A stretch of 64,000 bases of DNA, from positions 212,501 through 276,500 of the forward strand of contig CAUYUJ010012614.1 of NCBI GenBank assembly GCA_963575745.1. The letters run 5' to 3'. Below are positions 1 through 12,031 of this stretch, piece after piece. The translations under genes and the position numbers were made by a program. Source of the stretch: Prorocentrum cordatum (Eukaryota > Sar > Dinophyceae > Prorocentrales > Prorocentraceae). A model generated the notes under the pieces. It did no database searches. It was given only the letters and a program-made list of their open reading frames with translations, and was not told the origin of the DNA. Numbering within the stretch: the stretch's first letter is position 1; every line of letters begins with the position of its first letter.

Positions 1-1545
1 CAAACGAGAACCGACAAAACCAAGACGGCACCGACAACCAGAAAAGGGCGCCGAAAACAAAAGGAGTGCCGAAAATCAAATGATCTCCGAAAACCACGAA
101 GGCGCCGAAAACCAGATGGACGCAGAAAACCAAATGGCGGCCGAAAACCCAAAGAGCGCGGAAAACAGCAAGAGGCGTTGAAAACACCTAGGGCGTCGAA
201 ATCGAGTAAAGCGCCGAAAACCAGATAGGCGCCGACAACTAAAAAGGCACCGAACATCGAAAGGGCGCTGAACACCAAAGGAGCACCGACAACCAAAGGG
301 GCGCCGAAAACCACAAGGGTGCCGAAAACCAAAGGGGCGGCGAAAAGTCAAGAGACGCAGGAAACCAACGGGGCACCGAAAACCAGAGGAGCGCCGAAAA
401 CCAACAAAAAGCGCAGAACACCACAAGGTCGCCGAAGACACAAGAAGCGCCGAAAACCAAAGGGGCGCCGAAAACCAAGAGGGCGCCGAAAACCAAAAGG
501 ACGGGCGCCGAAATCCAAAGGCACGCCGAAAGCCAAAGATCTCCGACAACCAAAAAGCCAAAAAGGCACCGAAAAACAAAGGAGCGCCGAAAAAAAAAGA
601 AAACCGAAAACCAAGCAGATATCGAAAACCAGAGGGGCGCCCAAAACAAGGAGCCCGAAAACCAAGAGGGCGCCTAAAACCAAAAGAGCGCCGAAAACCA
701 ACAAGGCGCCGAAAACCAACAGAACGCAGACAACCAAACGGGCGCCGAAAACCAAAGGTGCGCCGAAAACCAGAAGGGATGCAAAGACCAAAGAGGCGCC
801 GAACACAGAAACAGCGCCGGAAACCAAAAGGGCGCCAAAAACTAACAGGTCGCCGAATACCAAAGCGTGAGCAGAAAACCAGAAAAGTGGCGCCGAAAAC
901 CAACAGGGCGCCGAAAACCACAGGGGCGCCAAAAACCAAACGAGCGCCGAAAACCAAAGAAGCGCCGAAAAACCCAAAGGACGCCGAACACCAACGATGT
1001 GCCAGAAACCAAACGGCCGCCGAGAACCAAAGGGGCGCCGAAAACTACAACGGCGCTGGAAACAAAAAGGGGCGCCCGAAAATCAAAGCGACGCCAAAAA
1101 CCAAAGGGGCTCCAACAAACCAAGGGAGCGTCGAAAGCCAAAGGAGCGCCAAAAACCAAAGGGACGCGGAAAACCAAAAGGGCGTTGATAACCAAAAGGG
1201 CGCCGAAAACCAAAAGAGCGCCGAAAACCAAAGGGACCCGAAAACCAAAGGAGCGCCGCAGACCAAGGGGACGCCGAAAACCAGAAGGGCGCCAAAATTC
1301 AAAAAAGGGGCCGAAAGCCCAAAATGCGCCGAAAAGCAACAGTGCGCAGAAAATCCACACATGTCGCCACAAACCGAAGGAGCGCGGAGAACCAAAGGGG
1401 GATCGAAACCGAAGAGGCACCGAAAACCCGAAGGTCTCCGACAACCAAAAGGCTCGAAAGTAAAAGGAGCGCGGAAAACCTAAGAGGCGACGAAACCCAA
1501 AGGAGCGCCGCAAACCGAAAATGAAAATGGCGCCAAAAGTCACGG
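1..1545. repeat. Degenerate 18-bp minisatellite
   Basis: Imperfect tandem copies of an 18-bp unit close to GGGCGCCGAAAACCAAAA fill the first 1.5 kb and continue off the left edge. The period is a multiple of three and the unit has no stop in most frames. Long open frames therefore appear on both strands, for example (G/R)APKTK hexapeptides on plus and VFGALL-type peptides on minus. These are read here as a consequence of the repeat, not as genes. Confidence 0.9.
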
Positions 1546-1556
1546 GGGGCCGAAAC

Positions 1557-1571
1557 CATCATCACCAATAC

Positions 1572-1613
<42 letters not shown>

Positions 1614-1625
1614 AATCATCATCAT

Positions 1626-1656
<31 letters not shown>

Positions 1657-2080
1657 ATCAATATAATCGTCGCCATTATCACGACCAACATCACCATCAC
1701 CATCACCATCATAATCGTCAGCATCATCATCATAATATTCATCACAACCACCATCATCATCACCATCACCATCCTCCTCCTCCGCCTCCTCCTCATCATC
1801 ATCAGCAGCATCATCATTATCATCATTATCATCATCATCACCACCACAACCACCACCATCACCATCATCAGGATCAGCATCAGCATCAGCATCATCATCA
1901 CCAGCATAATCGTCAGCATCATCATCATACTATTCATCACAACTACCATCATCATCAGCATCATCATTATCATCATTATCATCATCATCTTCATCACCAC
2001 CACAACGACCACCACCAGCATCAGGATTATCTTCAGCATCAGCATCAGCATCAGCATCAGCATCAGCATCAGCATCATCG

Positions 2081-2125
<45 letters not shown>

Positions 2126-2142
2126 CCATCGCCACAGCCATT
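1557..2142. repeat. CAN (mostly CAT) trinucleotide array
   Basis: Nearly uninterrupted CAT, CAC, CAA and CAG triplets run for about 590 bp. They read as polyhistidine on plus and poly-Met or poly-Asp on minus. No splice or start context supports translation. Confidence 0.95.
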
Positions 2143-2329
2143 ACCAACATAGCTAGCATCAAACATATTATCCTGCGTCGTCGCCCTCCCCCTCTTTTTG
2201 TTCCTCCCTCTCCTTCTCCTCCTCCTCCTCCTCCTACTCCCCTCCTCCTCCGCCCTGTCCATCGGCGACCACGCCGACAGGGAACAACGAGGGCGACGAC
2301 GACAGCGGGCGGCTCGGATGCAGGGGCAT

Positions 2330-2800
2330 GTTCCCCCCCATCCGCACAGGGTTTTTTTCGTGTCCCAAAAAACGGCACCTGCAAATCGGCTCCCTAGCTT
2401 GCGGCCCCGTCGTGGCCCAAAACACGTGAAAAGACGCGCTCCGCGCGTACGCACCACGCGCATGTTGGGCCTCCCCACTCCGTTGCCCCCCCCCCCCTCC
2501 GCGCATGTAATTTCACGCGCGAAGAGTCCGATCCCCCAAGTTGGGTCCCCATGGTGCCTGGTGGACACGTGAAAACATGTGCCCCGCGCGCACGCGCCAG
2601 AGGCATGCTGCCCGCCCCCCTCCGCGCACGCATTTTTTCGCGTCAAAGGGTTCGCCACCTGCAGGTTGGGCTCCTCGCCTGCGGCCCCGTCGTGGCCCGA
2701 AGCGCGTGGAAACACCAGCTCCGCGCGCACGCGCCCATCTCATGTCGGGCCGCACCTCTGGTGACCCCTCCCCTCCGCGCACGCAATTTTTGGCATGCAG
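2330..2800. repeat. Tandem repeat, about 120-160 bp unit
   Basis: Roughly four diverged copies share the blocks CCCTCCGCGCACGCA, GCGGCCCCGTCGTGGCCC and CGCGCGCACGCGCC in the same order. Unit starts lie near 2338, 2499, 2619 and 2773. Spacing is uneven because of indels. Confidence 0.7.
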
Positions 2801-2820
2801 GAAACAACCGAGGGCGCGGG

Positions 2821-2886
2821 GGGAGGAGGAGGAGGAGGAGGAGGAGGAGGAGGAGGAGGAGGAGGAGGAGGAGGAGGAGGAGGAGG
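2821..2886. repeat. (GGA)n microsatellite
   Basis: A pure run of GGA triplets, one of several GGA/TCC tracts in the window. Confidence 0.97.
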
Positions 2887-3430
2887 GCAGACGGATCCGA
2901 GGGCGCGGACCCGTGAAGCCGCCCACGATCGCCGGCGTCGGGGGCGCAGAGCGTCGTGGGGAAAGGACCGGCGGCAGCGGAGAGAATGCGTCGTGCGCGA
3001 CGTTCGGTTCGGGAGGCGTGGCAGGAGGAGCCGGGGGCGGAGCCGAAGGCGCCGTGGCGCAGACGGTCTTTGGCGCTGCGGGAGAAGACGGAGAGAGCCC
3101 GCGGCGCGGCAAGTCGCGCGTATTGGCGCCGGCGCGGGCCGCGCCGGAGCAGACGGAGAGCGAGATGGCAAGCTCCATAGATGGGGCTGTGGCGCAAGCC
3201 CTCGGGATCCGCGACGTGGGCCTCCCGACTGCGTCCGGCCCTTCGGGAGGGCCCCATGGTGCAGGCCACGGCCGGTGTGGGCCTCTGGTCGGAGTCACGC
3301 GGCGGCGTCGAAGAGCAGGAGAAGGGGTCCAGAGAGTGCGGGTCCTGGGTCAAGGGGACGTAAGACCTGGGTACAGGGGACTCGGAAATCCCCGACGAGG
3401 TCGTCAAAAAAATGACGAGGCCGAGCCTGC

Positions 3431-3485
3431 ATTTTGACGAGGCCTCCCGCTGCAAACATCCCACGAAACGCCTCCTCGTCAAAAT
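3431..3485. repeat. 12-bp perfect inverted repeat
   Basis: ATTTTGACGAGG (3431-3442) pairs exactly with CCTCGTCAAAAT (3474-3485) across a 31-nt loop. Two related motifs flank it: TCGTCA-A6-TGACGA near 3405 and GCTCGTCAAAAAATGA near 3500. The CGTCAAAA word therefore occurs in both orientations within 120 bp. Confidence 0.75.
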
Positions 3486-4903
3486 TCGAGGCGCGCTCGT
3501 CAAAAAATGATGGTGAACCCGAGTCCTTGCAAACCCGGGTCTTACGCTCCCCCGACTGGGGATCGACGGGTCCAGCGGCGTATCGACGAGGTAAACGGCG
3601 TGCTGGTCGACTCGGGGCGGCTGCAGAAAAGAGGACCAGACGCTGAGCCGAAGGCAGCCCCATGAACTGATGGGGACGCTGCTGGTGGAAGGCCGAGGCC
3701 GGCATGAGGTACACGGCGCAGGGGGGCAAGGCGCTGGCGCGCCCGCCCCCCGGGCCACGAATGCGCAACCCGCAGGGCAGCCAGCGGGGCCACGCCGTGC
3801 CCGCCCTCGAGCGTCGCTCAGCGCCTGCATCAGGCCAGCCTGCACTGAGCCGAGGATCCTGCACTCGCGCTTGGCATTCATGTCCTCGAGGGACGCCCAC
3901 CAGCCTGAGGAGAAATCCCGCAGCGCTTGCCGCCGATGGCGTCCACCCGAAAAAACCTTGGACTGCCCTCCGCGAGAACACCATCTCCTGCTCATTCTTC
4001 CTGCGCGACCTGCATCAGCACCAGCGCGCGCCGCGCCCCGGCGTCGGCGTCGGCCTCGGCTTCAAGGACGGGGAACCGACAACATTGGACAGCCTTACTG
4101 TCGCGGCAGGGCAGGTCCCTCGCCCGGAGCGGAGAGCCCACGCGGCGCCCCACTCGGGCGTCTCGTGATCATGGGGAGGCGTGGGGGCCATTGGACGGGA
4201 GGGGGGAGCAGCGTGCACCTCTCGTGCACCTTCGGGGCCTCAAGAAGGGCCCCCTCGGGGATCCCTACGGGGCCTCCTGGGGGTCCCAAAGAGGCCCCCG
4301 CTGGGGCCAAAAAGGCGCGCGCGAAGGGTGGACGCTTCGTCGCCCCACCTCCACCGCTTGTCGCCCGCCCTCTTGGAGCAACGTCCAACCCTAGTGCGGA
4401 GGCGCTTGATGACCTCAAGGTACCGCCGGTTCCCAGGCCGCTCTCGCGGCCTCACCGCTGGCCTCGGTGGCAGCCCCGGCGGCACCCTGACGGCCTCCCT
4501 GGCCGCATCGGCCGCGGCCTCCTCGACGGCGTCGGGTGGCCTGCTCCTCCACCTCGTCCTCCGGCGCGGCCCGCATCGCCCCCAGGGGCGTGCCTCGTTC
4601 CTGGCCTGGCCGGGGCGATCGTCTACGTCTGTGGATGTGAGAGGTCGCGCAGGCATTGCGGTCGCGTCGACAGATCCTCGTATTTGTTTGAACCAGTTCT
4701 CGCTGGGCTTGTCATTTGATTACTTGTCAGAAGGCGGTCGGGGGCCGCGCCCCGAGCAGTACGAAGGCACCCACCTTCACTGACGTGCATCTCCGCCGAC
4801 CCCTGTCGGACGAGGTGCTGCACATCAGAGCGTTGAACACGAGAGCAGCCAGAGACGAAGCGGCCCGGGCTCCACGGCGAGCCTCAAAAAAAATATACAC
4901 CCC

Positions 4904-5035
4904 AAAGATTTTCGTCGGGCACGGCCCGACACCCGGCGGCAGCGCGGCGACGACAGGATCACAACGCCGAAAGATTTTCGCCAGGCACGGCCCGACGCCC
5001 GACGGCCGTACTGTGACGATTGGATCAGGGCAGCG
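4904..5035. repeat. 66-bp direct repeat, two copies
   Basis: Copies begin with AAAGATTTTCG at 4904 and 4970 and continue with GGCACGGCCCGAC. The period is exactly 66 bp, so the minus-strand frame across it repeats a 22-residue block. Confidence 0.8.
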
Positions 5036-5220
5036 TCGAGCCCCCAGGGGCTCAACCACCACGGGGGGATCCAGAAGCAGCCTCGAATAGGAGGCGGACG
5101 CGTCGTTCAATCCGCCACGCCTCACCCACCGCGCGGCGGCGACGAGCTGCGGCGCGAAGTCGGGCATGCATCTGCTGAGAGGCATTGCCAGCAGCGCGCA
5201 ACTGATGGCGGCGACAAGTT

Positions 5221-5629
5221 ATGAGCAACAAGCAACGCATCAAGAAGGGCAGCACAGATGATGAGCACCGCGCGGGGCCTCGCAGCTGTCGGGAGGGGGG
5301 AAAAGAGCCAAGGCGGGGACTCAGAAAATGGGGGCATCATTTCGCCCAGCCAACGTTGACAGATCCTGTGGAAGCGGGAGTAGCGAGAATAGTGAGCAAT
5401 GCCATTCAAGTCGCTCATCAGGGGGTCGAATGAGTCCGAACAACAACCAAAGAGACAACCATGATATAGGGAATTGAAGCGAACAGGAGTATTCACGCAC
5501 GAGCAAGTACACGCAGGAACGTCAGCCCAAGATAAGGCCCCGTTTTTCGAGCGATGCCACGAACAGCTTCAGCAACATGATTTACAGCATCATCAGTAAC
5601 CTCACCCATCCACCCCACCATCCGAATCA
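5221..5629. other. Probable 3' flank of the LINE relic, no gene
   Basis: Minus-strand reading meets several stops immediately after 5630. No poly(A) or poly(T) tract marks the element end. Nothing else is recognised. Confidence 0.4.
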
Positions 5630-6175
5630 TCATGATTTTTGCAGAATCATGAGAAAGTTCTGGAGACGCTGCCAGGGCTCGAGCAACAGCAGCTTGAAAC
5701 GTTGTCCCGTCATGCGGAATTCCTTAGGGCAGTGGTAGGAGCTGGCCGCGGACGCTGCGGAACGCGCGGAGGAGAACGCGCGCGCAAAACTCGAACAAGC
5801 CCAACCAGACATCGCGCGAGCAATGCGTGCATCCTCGCTTCCATAGGCCCTCTCGAGATCCTCCAGGCACTCTAGAAATTCCGAACACCTCGAGACAAGT
5901 CGGAACTTCGTAGCCCGAGAGACCACCTCCAAGTTCTTATAGCTTCCTGGAAGCCCCAACGTCTTCATATTCGTCAACATCTCGTGGTTGAGACTAAACC
6001 TCCGGCCCGCGACAGGAAGCTGCAGGGCATTCTTAAAGGCGGCAGTGACAGGCCGAGAAAGCGGAGCAAACTGCATAACGAACGAGAGAATGCTCAGGCA
6101 GAGAGCATGGAAAGTGGAGATGTTCTGGGTAAGAAGCGAGGCCGGCCCGACGCACTTCACGCACGCGGGAAGCAA
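5630..6175 (-). pseudogene. C-terminal region of the LINE polyprotein
   Basis: A third frame takes over near 6100 and stays open to a stop at 5630. It contains SLNHEMLTNMKTLGLPGSY and an Ala/Ser-rich segment. Its position after the RT palm and thumb matches the connection region of LINE proteins. No RNase H or zinc finger was seen here. The assignment depends on continuity with the RT upstream. Confidence 0.5.
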
Positions 6176-7230
6176 ACTTCGCCGCGGGCTTGCTCCAGTA
6201 AGATTCTGCCGCAGCGCGGCGAATCAATATGCCGAGGTATTTACACGCCATATCAATCTGAGTCTGAGCCAACTCAGGGAAGTGCTCAGCAACATACTCC
6301 TGCAGCTGCGCTTGGAACATCTCCGAGTTCACAAGGACTACGCACTTGCGGAGGGTCAGGCCAAGACCCGCCGCATCCTCGAGAGACTGGATGGCCCTAA
6401 AGAGCCAGCCTAGGTGATCAATCGACTGACGGAGCCCATATAGACAATCATCCGCAACTTCGAGCTTCATACGTAGACCTTCCCAGCAGCATTTACTCAC
6501 ATGCACCTGTACAGGAGCCGCCAAAACAAAATGGCACCATGGATGCGAGATCCCCTTGACGGGCACCCCGAGCGATCTCATCGCAGCGTAGGCCTCGTCC
6601 ATGATAGTGGGCAGAGCAGCGTTACTCAAACAGAACATACGGTAAAAGCGCATAAGAGGGCGGGATTTCCATAGCCTCCAGAAACGCGAGGAACCAGACA
6701 ATCGAGAGCGAGGGGAAGACGGCAGAGTAGTCCGTCAGGATCATCGAACTATCTCCATGTCCTAGCACGTGTTCCGGCAGAGCCCACGCCTCAGCACGGA
6801 AGATATGCACAGACATGCTACGCCCAGAAATACAAGCCTGAGATCGTGACACAACGAGCTGGGCCAGCTCGTTCAAGGGGCGGCACATGCGCGCACTCGT
6901 AAGCTTCGCGTCCGACTTGGCAATGGAAAGTGGACGAGTATTCTCAGGCGTGCGGTAGATGTTGCCTTCAACGTCGCTGCGCGATCCTCCTTTCGGAATA
7001 AAAGACATGAGAACCTCAAGCGTATCCCGAGGGAGGTCTTCGAATTTCGCTTCCACCAAGTCCTGGTATAATGCATGAAGGAACCGAGGGGTCTCTCCAA
7101 GGCGCTAGCAGTCGTGCGGAATCCCGTCGGGCCCAGGCAGATTATGTTTTCGTTTCTTGATAATTTCCCCGCAGAAGGTGGCGCAGCCCACTTCCCAAGA
7201 CGCAGTCGCCCCTAAGCTCGGGCCACCTGG
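6033..7230 (-). pseudogene. LINE reverse transcriptase, frameshifted with stops
   Basis: On minus, KHNLPGPDGIPHDC (about 7160-7110) is the fingers motif before the RT palm. TAG follows at 7107-7105. The same frame continues with MSFIPKGG, RPLSIAKSDAKL and ISGRSMSVH, then motif A in ILTDYSAVFPSLS (catalytic Asp near 6731). After a shift near 6640-6700 the next frame carries LEVADDCLYGLRQ, motif C with the Asp pair at 6452-6447, then GLTLRKCVVLVN (motif D). Motif B (GVKQGCPLS type) is eroded to GVPVKGISHPWC. RNA-dependent DNA synthesis would be its role. Two stops and a frameshift make it a pseudogene. Confidence 0.85.
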
Positions 7231-7869
7231 GGCGGCCCTCTTGCTGTTCACATAAGACCTCTCCCCAGTGGGTCCTCAGGGCCGCAGAAGAGTCCTCGGG
7301 GGCGGGGCGAGGTTGGGAGGTTCGCAGACCACTCCTCGAAGCCGCGTGCGACGACGAAACTGCCGCAAGAAAGCTCGACGACGTTCAAGCTTCTTCTCCT
7401 CCTTCAGACGCATGAAATCCCCAGGGGGGTCATTCTCAAGTCCCGGGGTCTCCGCATCGAGGGTCTTCATAAAATTCGCGCACATGTTGGCACAGGGCGA
7501 GCAGATCAGCATTCGCACGACTCGCGTCATCAATAAAATCGTCTGAAATTTGGGAAAACCCGCGATAGCAGCGCCCATCATCTTGATGCGTTGCAACCTG
7601 AGGCCGCGGACCGCAGCCATAGACCAATGATGGCACTCTTCAGGCGCACGGGCAACGCGGTGCTTGATGCGACGACGGGCTCGCGCAGCTGCCGAACGCA
7701 TGCAAGCCTTGGCCCATGCCAGGCGAACGCCACTTGCAGCAGACACCGGTGGCGCGAGAAGAAGCCTGTCCAGCTCCTCCGCGGACTCAGGAGACTTGGC
7801 CAACCACAGCGGGATGGTATTGGTTTCTGACTTGTCCGACACATGCGTAGAGACAGTAGAAGAGACAAG

Positions 7870-8880
<1,011 letters not shown>

Positions 8881-8980
8881 AAACTCCTGGCGAGGCTCCT
8901 CGCACGGTGCTAGACTAGTTACACGCAAAAACAGTAGGGGCAGCGGCCCTCTCAGCTCAGAAGACGCAGAGAGGACGTCA

Positions 8981-9487
8981 TCATCTCCCAGGATGGCGCA
9001 GCCCACTCCCGCCTGCATCTCCCGGCAGGCCGGCCGCGTCGAGGGTTCCCGCGCAAACCCATCCTACAGGTGGGGCTCGTTCTTCGTCGCAAAATCCATT
9101 GTGAAATCGATGTCGGCGTCGTTGAACTGCCGCTGGCACAGGTCCCCCACGGTTCGGCGCAATCACGAACTGGCCGTCTTCCGTCCGCAGCGTGGAGAGC
9201 GCCCGCGAGTCAGTGTCCGTGGAGAGCTGGAAGCGGCCTGACACATATCCCGAACATCCCATCCTCAGCTTGCCGCCCAAGAAGCCCTCGTTGCTGAGTT
9301 TCGTCTTCGTCGGCCCCCAGGAGCACGACAGAGTGCCCTTCCTCATCCGAGCAGGCAACGGGATATCACCACGGATTATGATGGCGAAGGTGTCTGTGCG
9401 ATCACGGTAATCAATCTATTGCGAAAGGACAATGAAGGCCCACAGCTTGAAACGGGCGGCAGCTTCCTCGGTCGTGAAAATCATTGA
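8981..9487 (-). pseudogene. LINE ORF1-like region, broken
   Basis: On minus, a short frame beginning MIFTTEEAAARFKLWAF near 9487 is followed, after a stop and a frame change, by an open stretch at 9358-8981. It contains KLRMGCSGYVSGRFQLSTD. The first piece resembles the end of an RRM-like fold, which often precedes the endonuclease in dinoflagellate LINE proteins. It lies directly upstream of the endonuclease on the same strand, which is the main reason to attach it to the element. Function (RNA binding) is inferred from position. It could instead be unrelated sequence. Confidence 0.5.
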
Positions 9488-9499
9488 GTAAGATCGGCC

Positions 9500-10088
9500 T
9501 TTTCTCTGACAATGCGCGGCTGCCACGGCGGCGAGCTCCTGCGGGACTTGCGTCTTATACCCCCGCCCCCCCACCCCACCCACGCACACCCACCCACCCG
9601 CCCACCCGCCCGCACTTGTGTCTTATGCCGCTCCCACTGCATCTTGTGCCACCCCCGTCACCTCGCGGGGCCATCCGCATATCCAGACCCTAACTGCACC
9701 GGGGATTTCGAGAGGCATGCGCGTCTGTAGACGAGCGTGTTGGCGTCGATTGGCGCATCGCGAATTCGTCGCCTATGACGCCGCAGGAATACATATTATT
9801 ACAGAGCAGACCCAAGAAGCGCAAGCCTGGGACACGATTCGCAGACCAGGGTCCTTCAGCGGGTCTTTCACCCCCACGCTGAGAGGGTCTACGTCCTCAG
9901 TGGGGCCCTCACCCCCTCACTGAGACGCCCGCAGATCCTCGAAACCTGGTGCGCAGAAGCGCCAAGTCCACCGCAACATCCGCATACTAGCGCCAAGCTC
10001 ACCAGAAGCAGTCCCGGCGCGGTGGCTGGGTCGACGCCGGCCGTGAATCAGCGTCTCCCTCATGTCCCCCAATTACGAGGATCTGTCG
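9500..10088. other. No gene seen
   Basis: Unique GC-rich sequence with CCCACC-rich tracts near 9550-9620 and the near-repeat TCAGTGGGGCCCTCACCCCCTC near 9896. No open frame with recognisable content. Confidence 0.4.
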
Positions 10089-10125
10089 TCCGTAATAATT
10101 TTTGCTCCAGCAATTTTGGCTCAAG
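10089..10125 (+). other. Tandem DinoSL relics (processed-mRNA scar)
   Basis: 10089-10110 aligns without gaps to the 22-nt dinoflagellate spliced leader at 17 of 22 positions, including the leading TCCGTA. It is followed at once by CAATTTTGGCTCAAG (10111-10125), which matches the last 15 nt of the leader at 14 of 15. Relic leaders cut at the internal AG of the leader and placed behind a fuller copy are the known signature of trans-spliced mRNA that was reverse transcribed, reinserted and trans-spliced again. Strand and position point to the ORF at 10284. Confidence 0.75.
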
Positions 10126-10283
10126 GTCACGAGGCGCTCCGCGCGAGGGGCCCTGGAGGCGCCCCCCCCAGGACAAGGGCCCATGTTGCCGTTTCTTTTG
10201 GAGGGTCCTGGAACGCTGGCGGTGCCAGTGATCCGTGATCTTTCACCATCCGACCAACGCCAGCATTGCCTGTCTCGGCCGCC

Positions 10284-10874
10284 ATGGCGAAGGGAGGTGA
10301 CATCCTGGCTGCGACCGGCGCGATGAAGCCGGAGCTCTTCACGGCGATCGGGAGTGCCAATGCCAGGACTGACAACCTAGAGCTGCACGCTCAGGGGCTC
10401 CAGTCGCAGCTGATTGCGGCTGTCCAGGAGATGCAGACGCTTGTCACGAACATGTATGCACAGTGGGAGGACAGGCTTCAACATATCTCGGGCACGTCCA
10501 TCATGGTTGATGAGAGGGATGGGTCCCCTGACTGCCGTGACCTCGCGGCTCAAGCGGATGTGGACACGGAGACGGAGGCCAGGTTCGGCAATCTCCAGGA
10601 ACAGATGTCAGCGATGTCTCGCCCAGTCTCGACGGCTGCCAGTTCGGAAGGCGGCCCCGGTCGGAAGCGTCCGGCGCCGTCTGTGTTGGACGTGGCCTCC
10701 GGCGTCTTTCTGGGAACGAGCCAGATGAACACTGCGAAGGACCAGAACAACCCGACCACCTCTTCGTCATTACAGCTGACCCTTTGTATAGTCCCTCGCA
10801 GAGCTGGGCCTTTCATCAGCTGTCCGCTCGACATGTTGTGTCGAGGCGGGGACAATCGCTGGTTCCGTACATAA
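10284..10874 (+). CDS. Putative retrocopied ORF, coiled-coil-like protein of unknown function
   Basis: A 196-codon uninterrupted ORF starts at an ATG in GCCATGG context, 158 nt after the spliced-leader relics. The open frame runs a little upstream, but only from a TTG. Residues 15-75 are Leu/Gln/Glu-rich with coiled-coil-like spacing (LELHAQGLQSQLIAAVQEM), followed by MYAQWEDRLQHI. A Ser/Gly/Pro segment ending GRKRPAPSVLDVAS comes next. The last 60 residues look less protein-like and may lie in readthrough or an unspliced intron. The N-terminal pattern resembles ORF1-like leaders of dinoflagellate LINEs, so it may be the 5' end of a retroelement transcript rather than a host gene. No introns are needed, which fits a retrocopy. 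Confidence 0.5.
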   Translation: MAKGGDILAATGAMKPELFTAIGSANARTDNLELHAQGLQSQLIAAVQEMQTLVTNMYAQWEDRLQHISGTSIMVDERDGSPDCRDLAAQADVDTETEARFGNLQEQMSAMSRPVSTAASSEGGPGRKRPAPSVLDVASGVFLGTSQMNTAKDQNNPTTSSSLQLTLCIVPRRAGPFISCPLDMLCRGGDNRWFRT

Positions 10875-11562
10875 TCTCTGCGGAGTGACTGGACAACATC
10901 TCGCAATATGCGCTCTTGTGAACCATCGGCCGTGTAAGCTCCAACAAGATGTTTGAACAAGTTCACAAAACATCGCGCTGCAAAGGTTTACTCTTGTGAA
11001 CTACACATTCCATGTCGCATCATTGTGCCGGGAGGGGGCACTTCGTCCCACCTGGCCTGCCCTGTGTAGTTTCGCAATCCAGGTAATCAGTGCACTCTGA
11101 AGGCGACAATCACGTCCGCCCTGAGCAGTTCACCATTCCCTCATGGATTCGATGTGTCTCCTCGGGCCCAGATGACAGGTAGCCCCTGTTCATTTTCAGT
11201 TTACGCCTTCGTGGCCACGACGGCGGCCGACGAAGTCGCAGCGCAGTGGTGCAAATGTGCGCGGAATCCCCCCCGACGGAGCTGCTCGCGGTGCCGCGGA
11301 ACAGCTCGGGGTCGAGGCTGGCGGACACGCGAACGCGCTGCTTTCGGTTGCCCCACCCAAGCGCGAGGAGCCCCACCGCGGCGGGACCCGCGCGCTCGCC
11401 TGTGTGGTGTGGCTGCAGGTGCGGCCAAGGCGCCGGCCACTGACCCAGGCGGGGCAGGGCGAACAGCAACAGCGAGGTTGCCCGTGTCGGGCGGGGCTTC
11501 CGCACCGACTCGGGTTGGCAGGCAACCAAAAATGTCCTCCTCCCGGCTTAAAACAGGGCTAG
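10875..11562. other. Downstream of the ORF, no gene seen
   Basis: Contains a probable 3' UTR of the 10284 ORF and then GC-rich sequence with ORFs open in all frames (11150-11570). No motif was recognised and no poly(A) tail was found. Confidence 0.4.
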
Positions 11563-11691
11563 GATCGGGATAAATCGCTCCAGAGCGTTCCGGAGCACTC
11601 TCAGAGCGTTCCGGAACGCTCTGGAGCGGCCGCGGCGCCCAATACATCCTCCGAACCCGCCGACTCTCAGAGATTTCGAGTTATCCCGATC
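11563..11691. repeat. Nested inverted repeats / cruciform-prone block
   Basis: Outer arms are GATCGGGATAA (11563-11573) and TTATCCCGATC (11681-11691), exact. Inner arms of 18 bp (11577-11594 and 11610-11627) are also exact. The right inner arm overlaps a perfect 20-bp palindrome, AGAGCGTTCCGGAACGCTCT, at 11603-11622. Confidence 0.85.
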
Positions 11692-11872
11692 CGATTTTGT
11701 CCCGATCTTCGCGTCGTTTTACGGCTCCTGGTTCCTCACGGCAGGAACGTCTTCAGACGTTGCCGCTTCCCCCAGGGAGGCCCGGTGCAGACGTTGCCGC
11801 CTCCAGACGCTGCCGCTTCCTCCCCTTGGTTTTGCTCGTGCCCTGGCACCGAAGGTCGTGAAAGAATCACGG

Positions 11873-12031
11873 GGGCGTGACGAAAATCCTTCCAGCGAGT
11901 ACAGCAGGAGAAAAGCATTGATCGTTGTGATCGTTGTGATCCTTGTTATCGTTATCGTTGTTATCGTTATCGCTGATCGTTGTGATCGTTGTGATCGTTG
12001 ATCGTTGTCGGGGCGTGACGAAAATCCTGGT
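11873..12031. repeat. Direct repeat around a GTTATC/GTTGTGATC tract
   Basis: GGGGCGTGACGAAAATCCT occurs at about 11874 and 12010 and brackets a tract of GTTGTGATC and GTTATC words (11918-12008). Confidence 0.75.

Larger units (their letters stand above)
2887..5220. other. GC-rich stretch, no gene assigned
   Basis: Several long ORFs exist in overlapping frames, such as minus 3295-3984 and 4240-4656. None shows a recognisable motif or a clearly preferred frame. The stretch also holds the inverted repeat at 3431-3485 and the 66-bp direct repeat at 4904-5035. A diverged host exon or ancient retroelement fragment cannot be excluded. Confidence 0.4.

Noticed and set aside
1521-2156. 211-residue His-rich ORF
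   Set aside because: Direct translation of the CAN array, with equivalent open frames on the other strand and no flanking coding sequence.
2643-3995. 450-codon minus ORF
   Set aside because: Runs through the GGA array (poly-Leu) and has no recognised motif. The neighbouring minus frame looks equally plausible.
11110-11647. Overlapping ORFs on both strands near 11.3 kb
   Set aside because: Open in nearly every frame because of high GC. No frame preference, motif or splice context.
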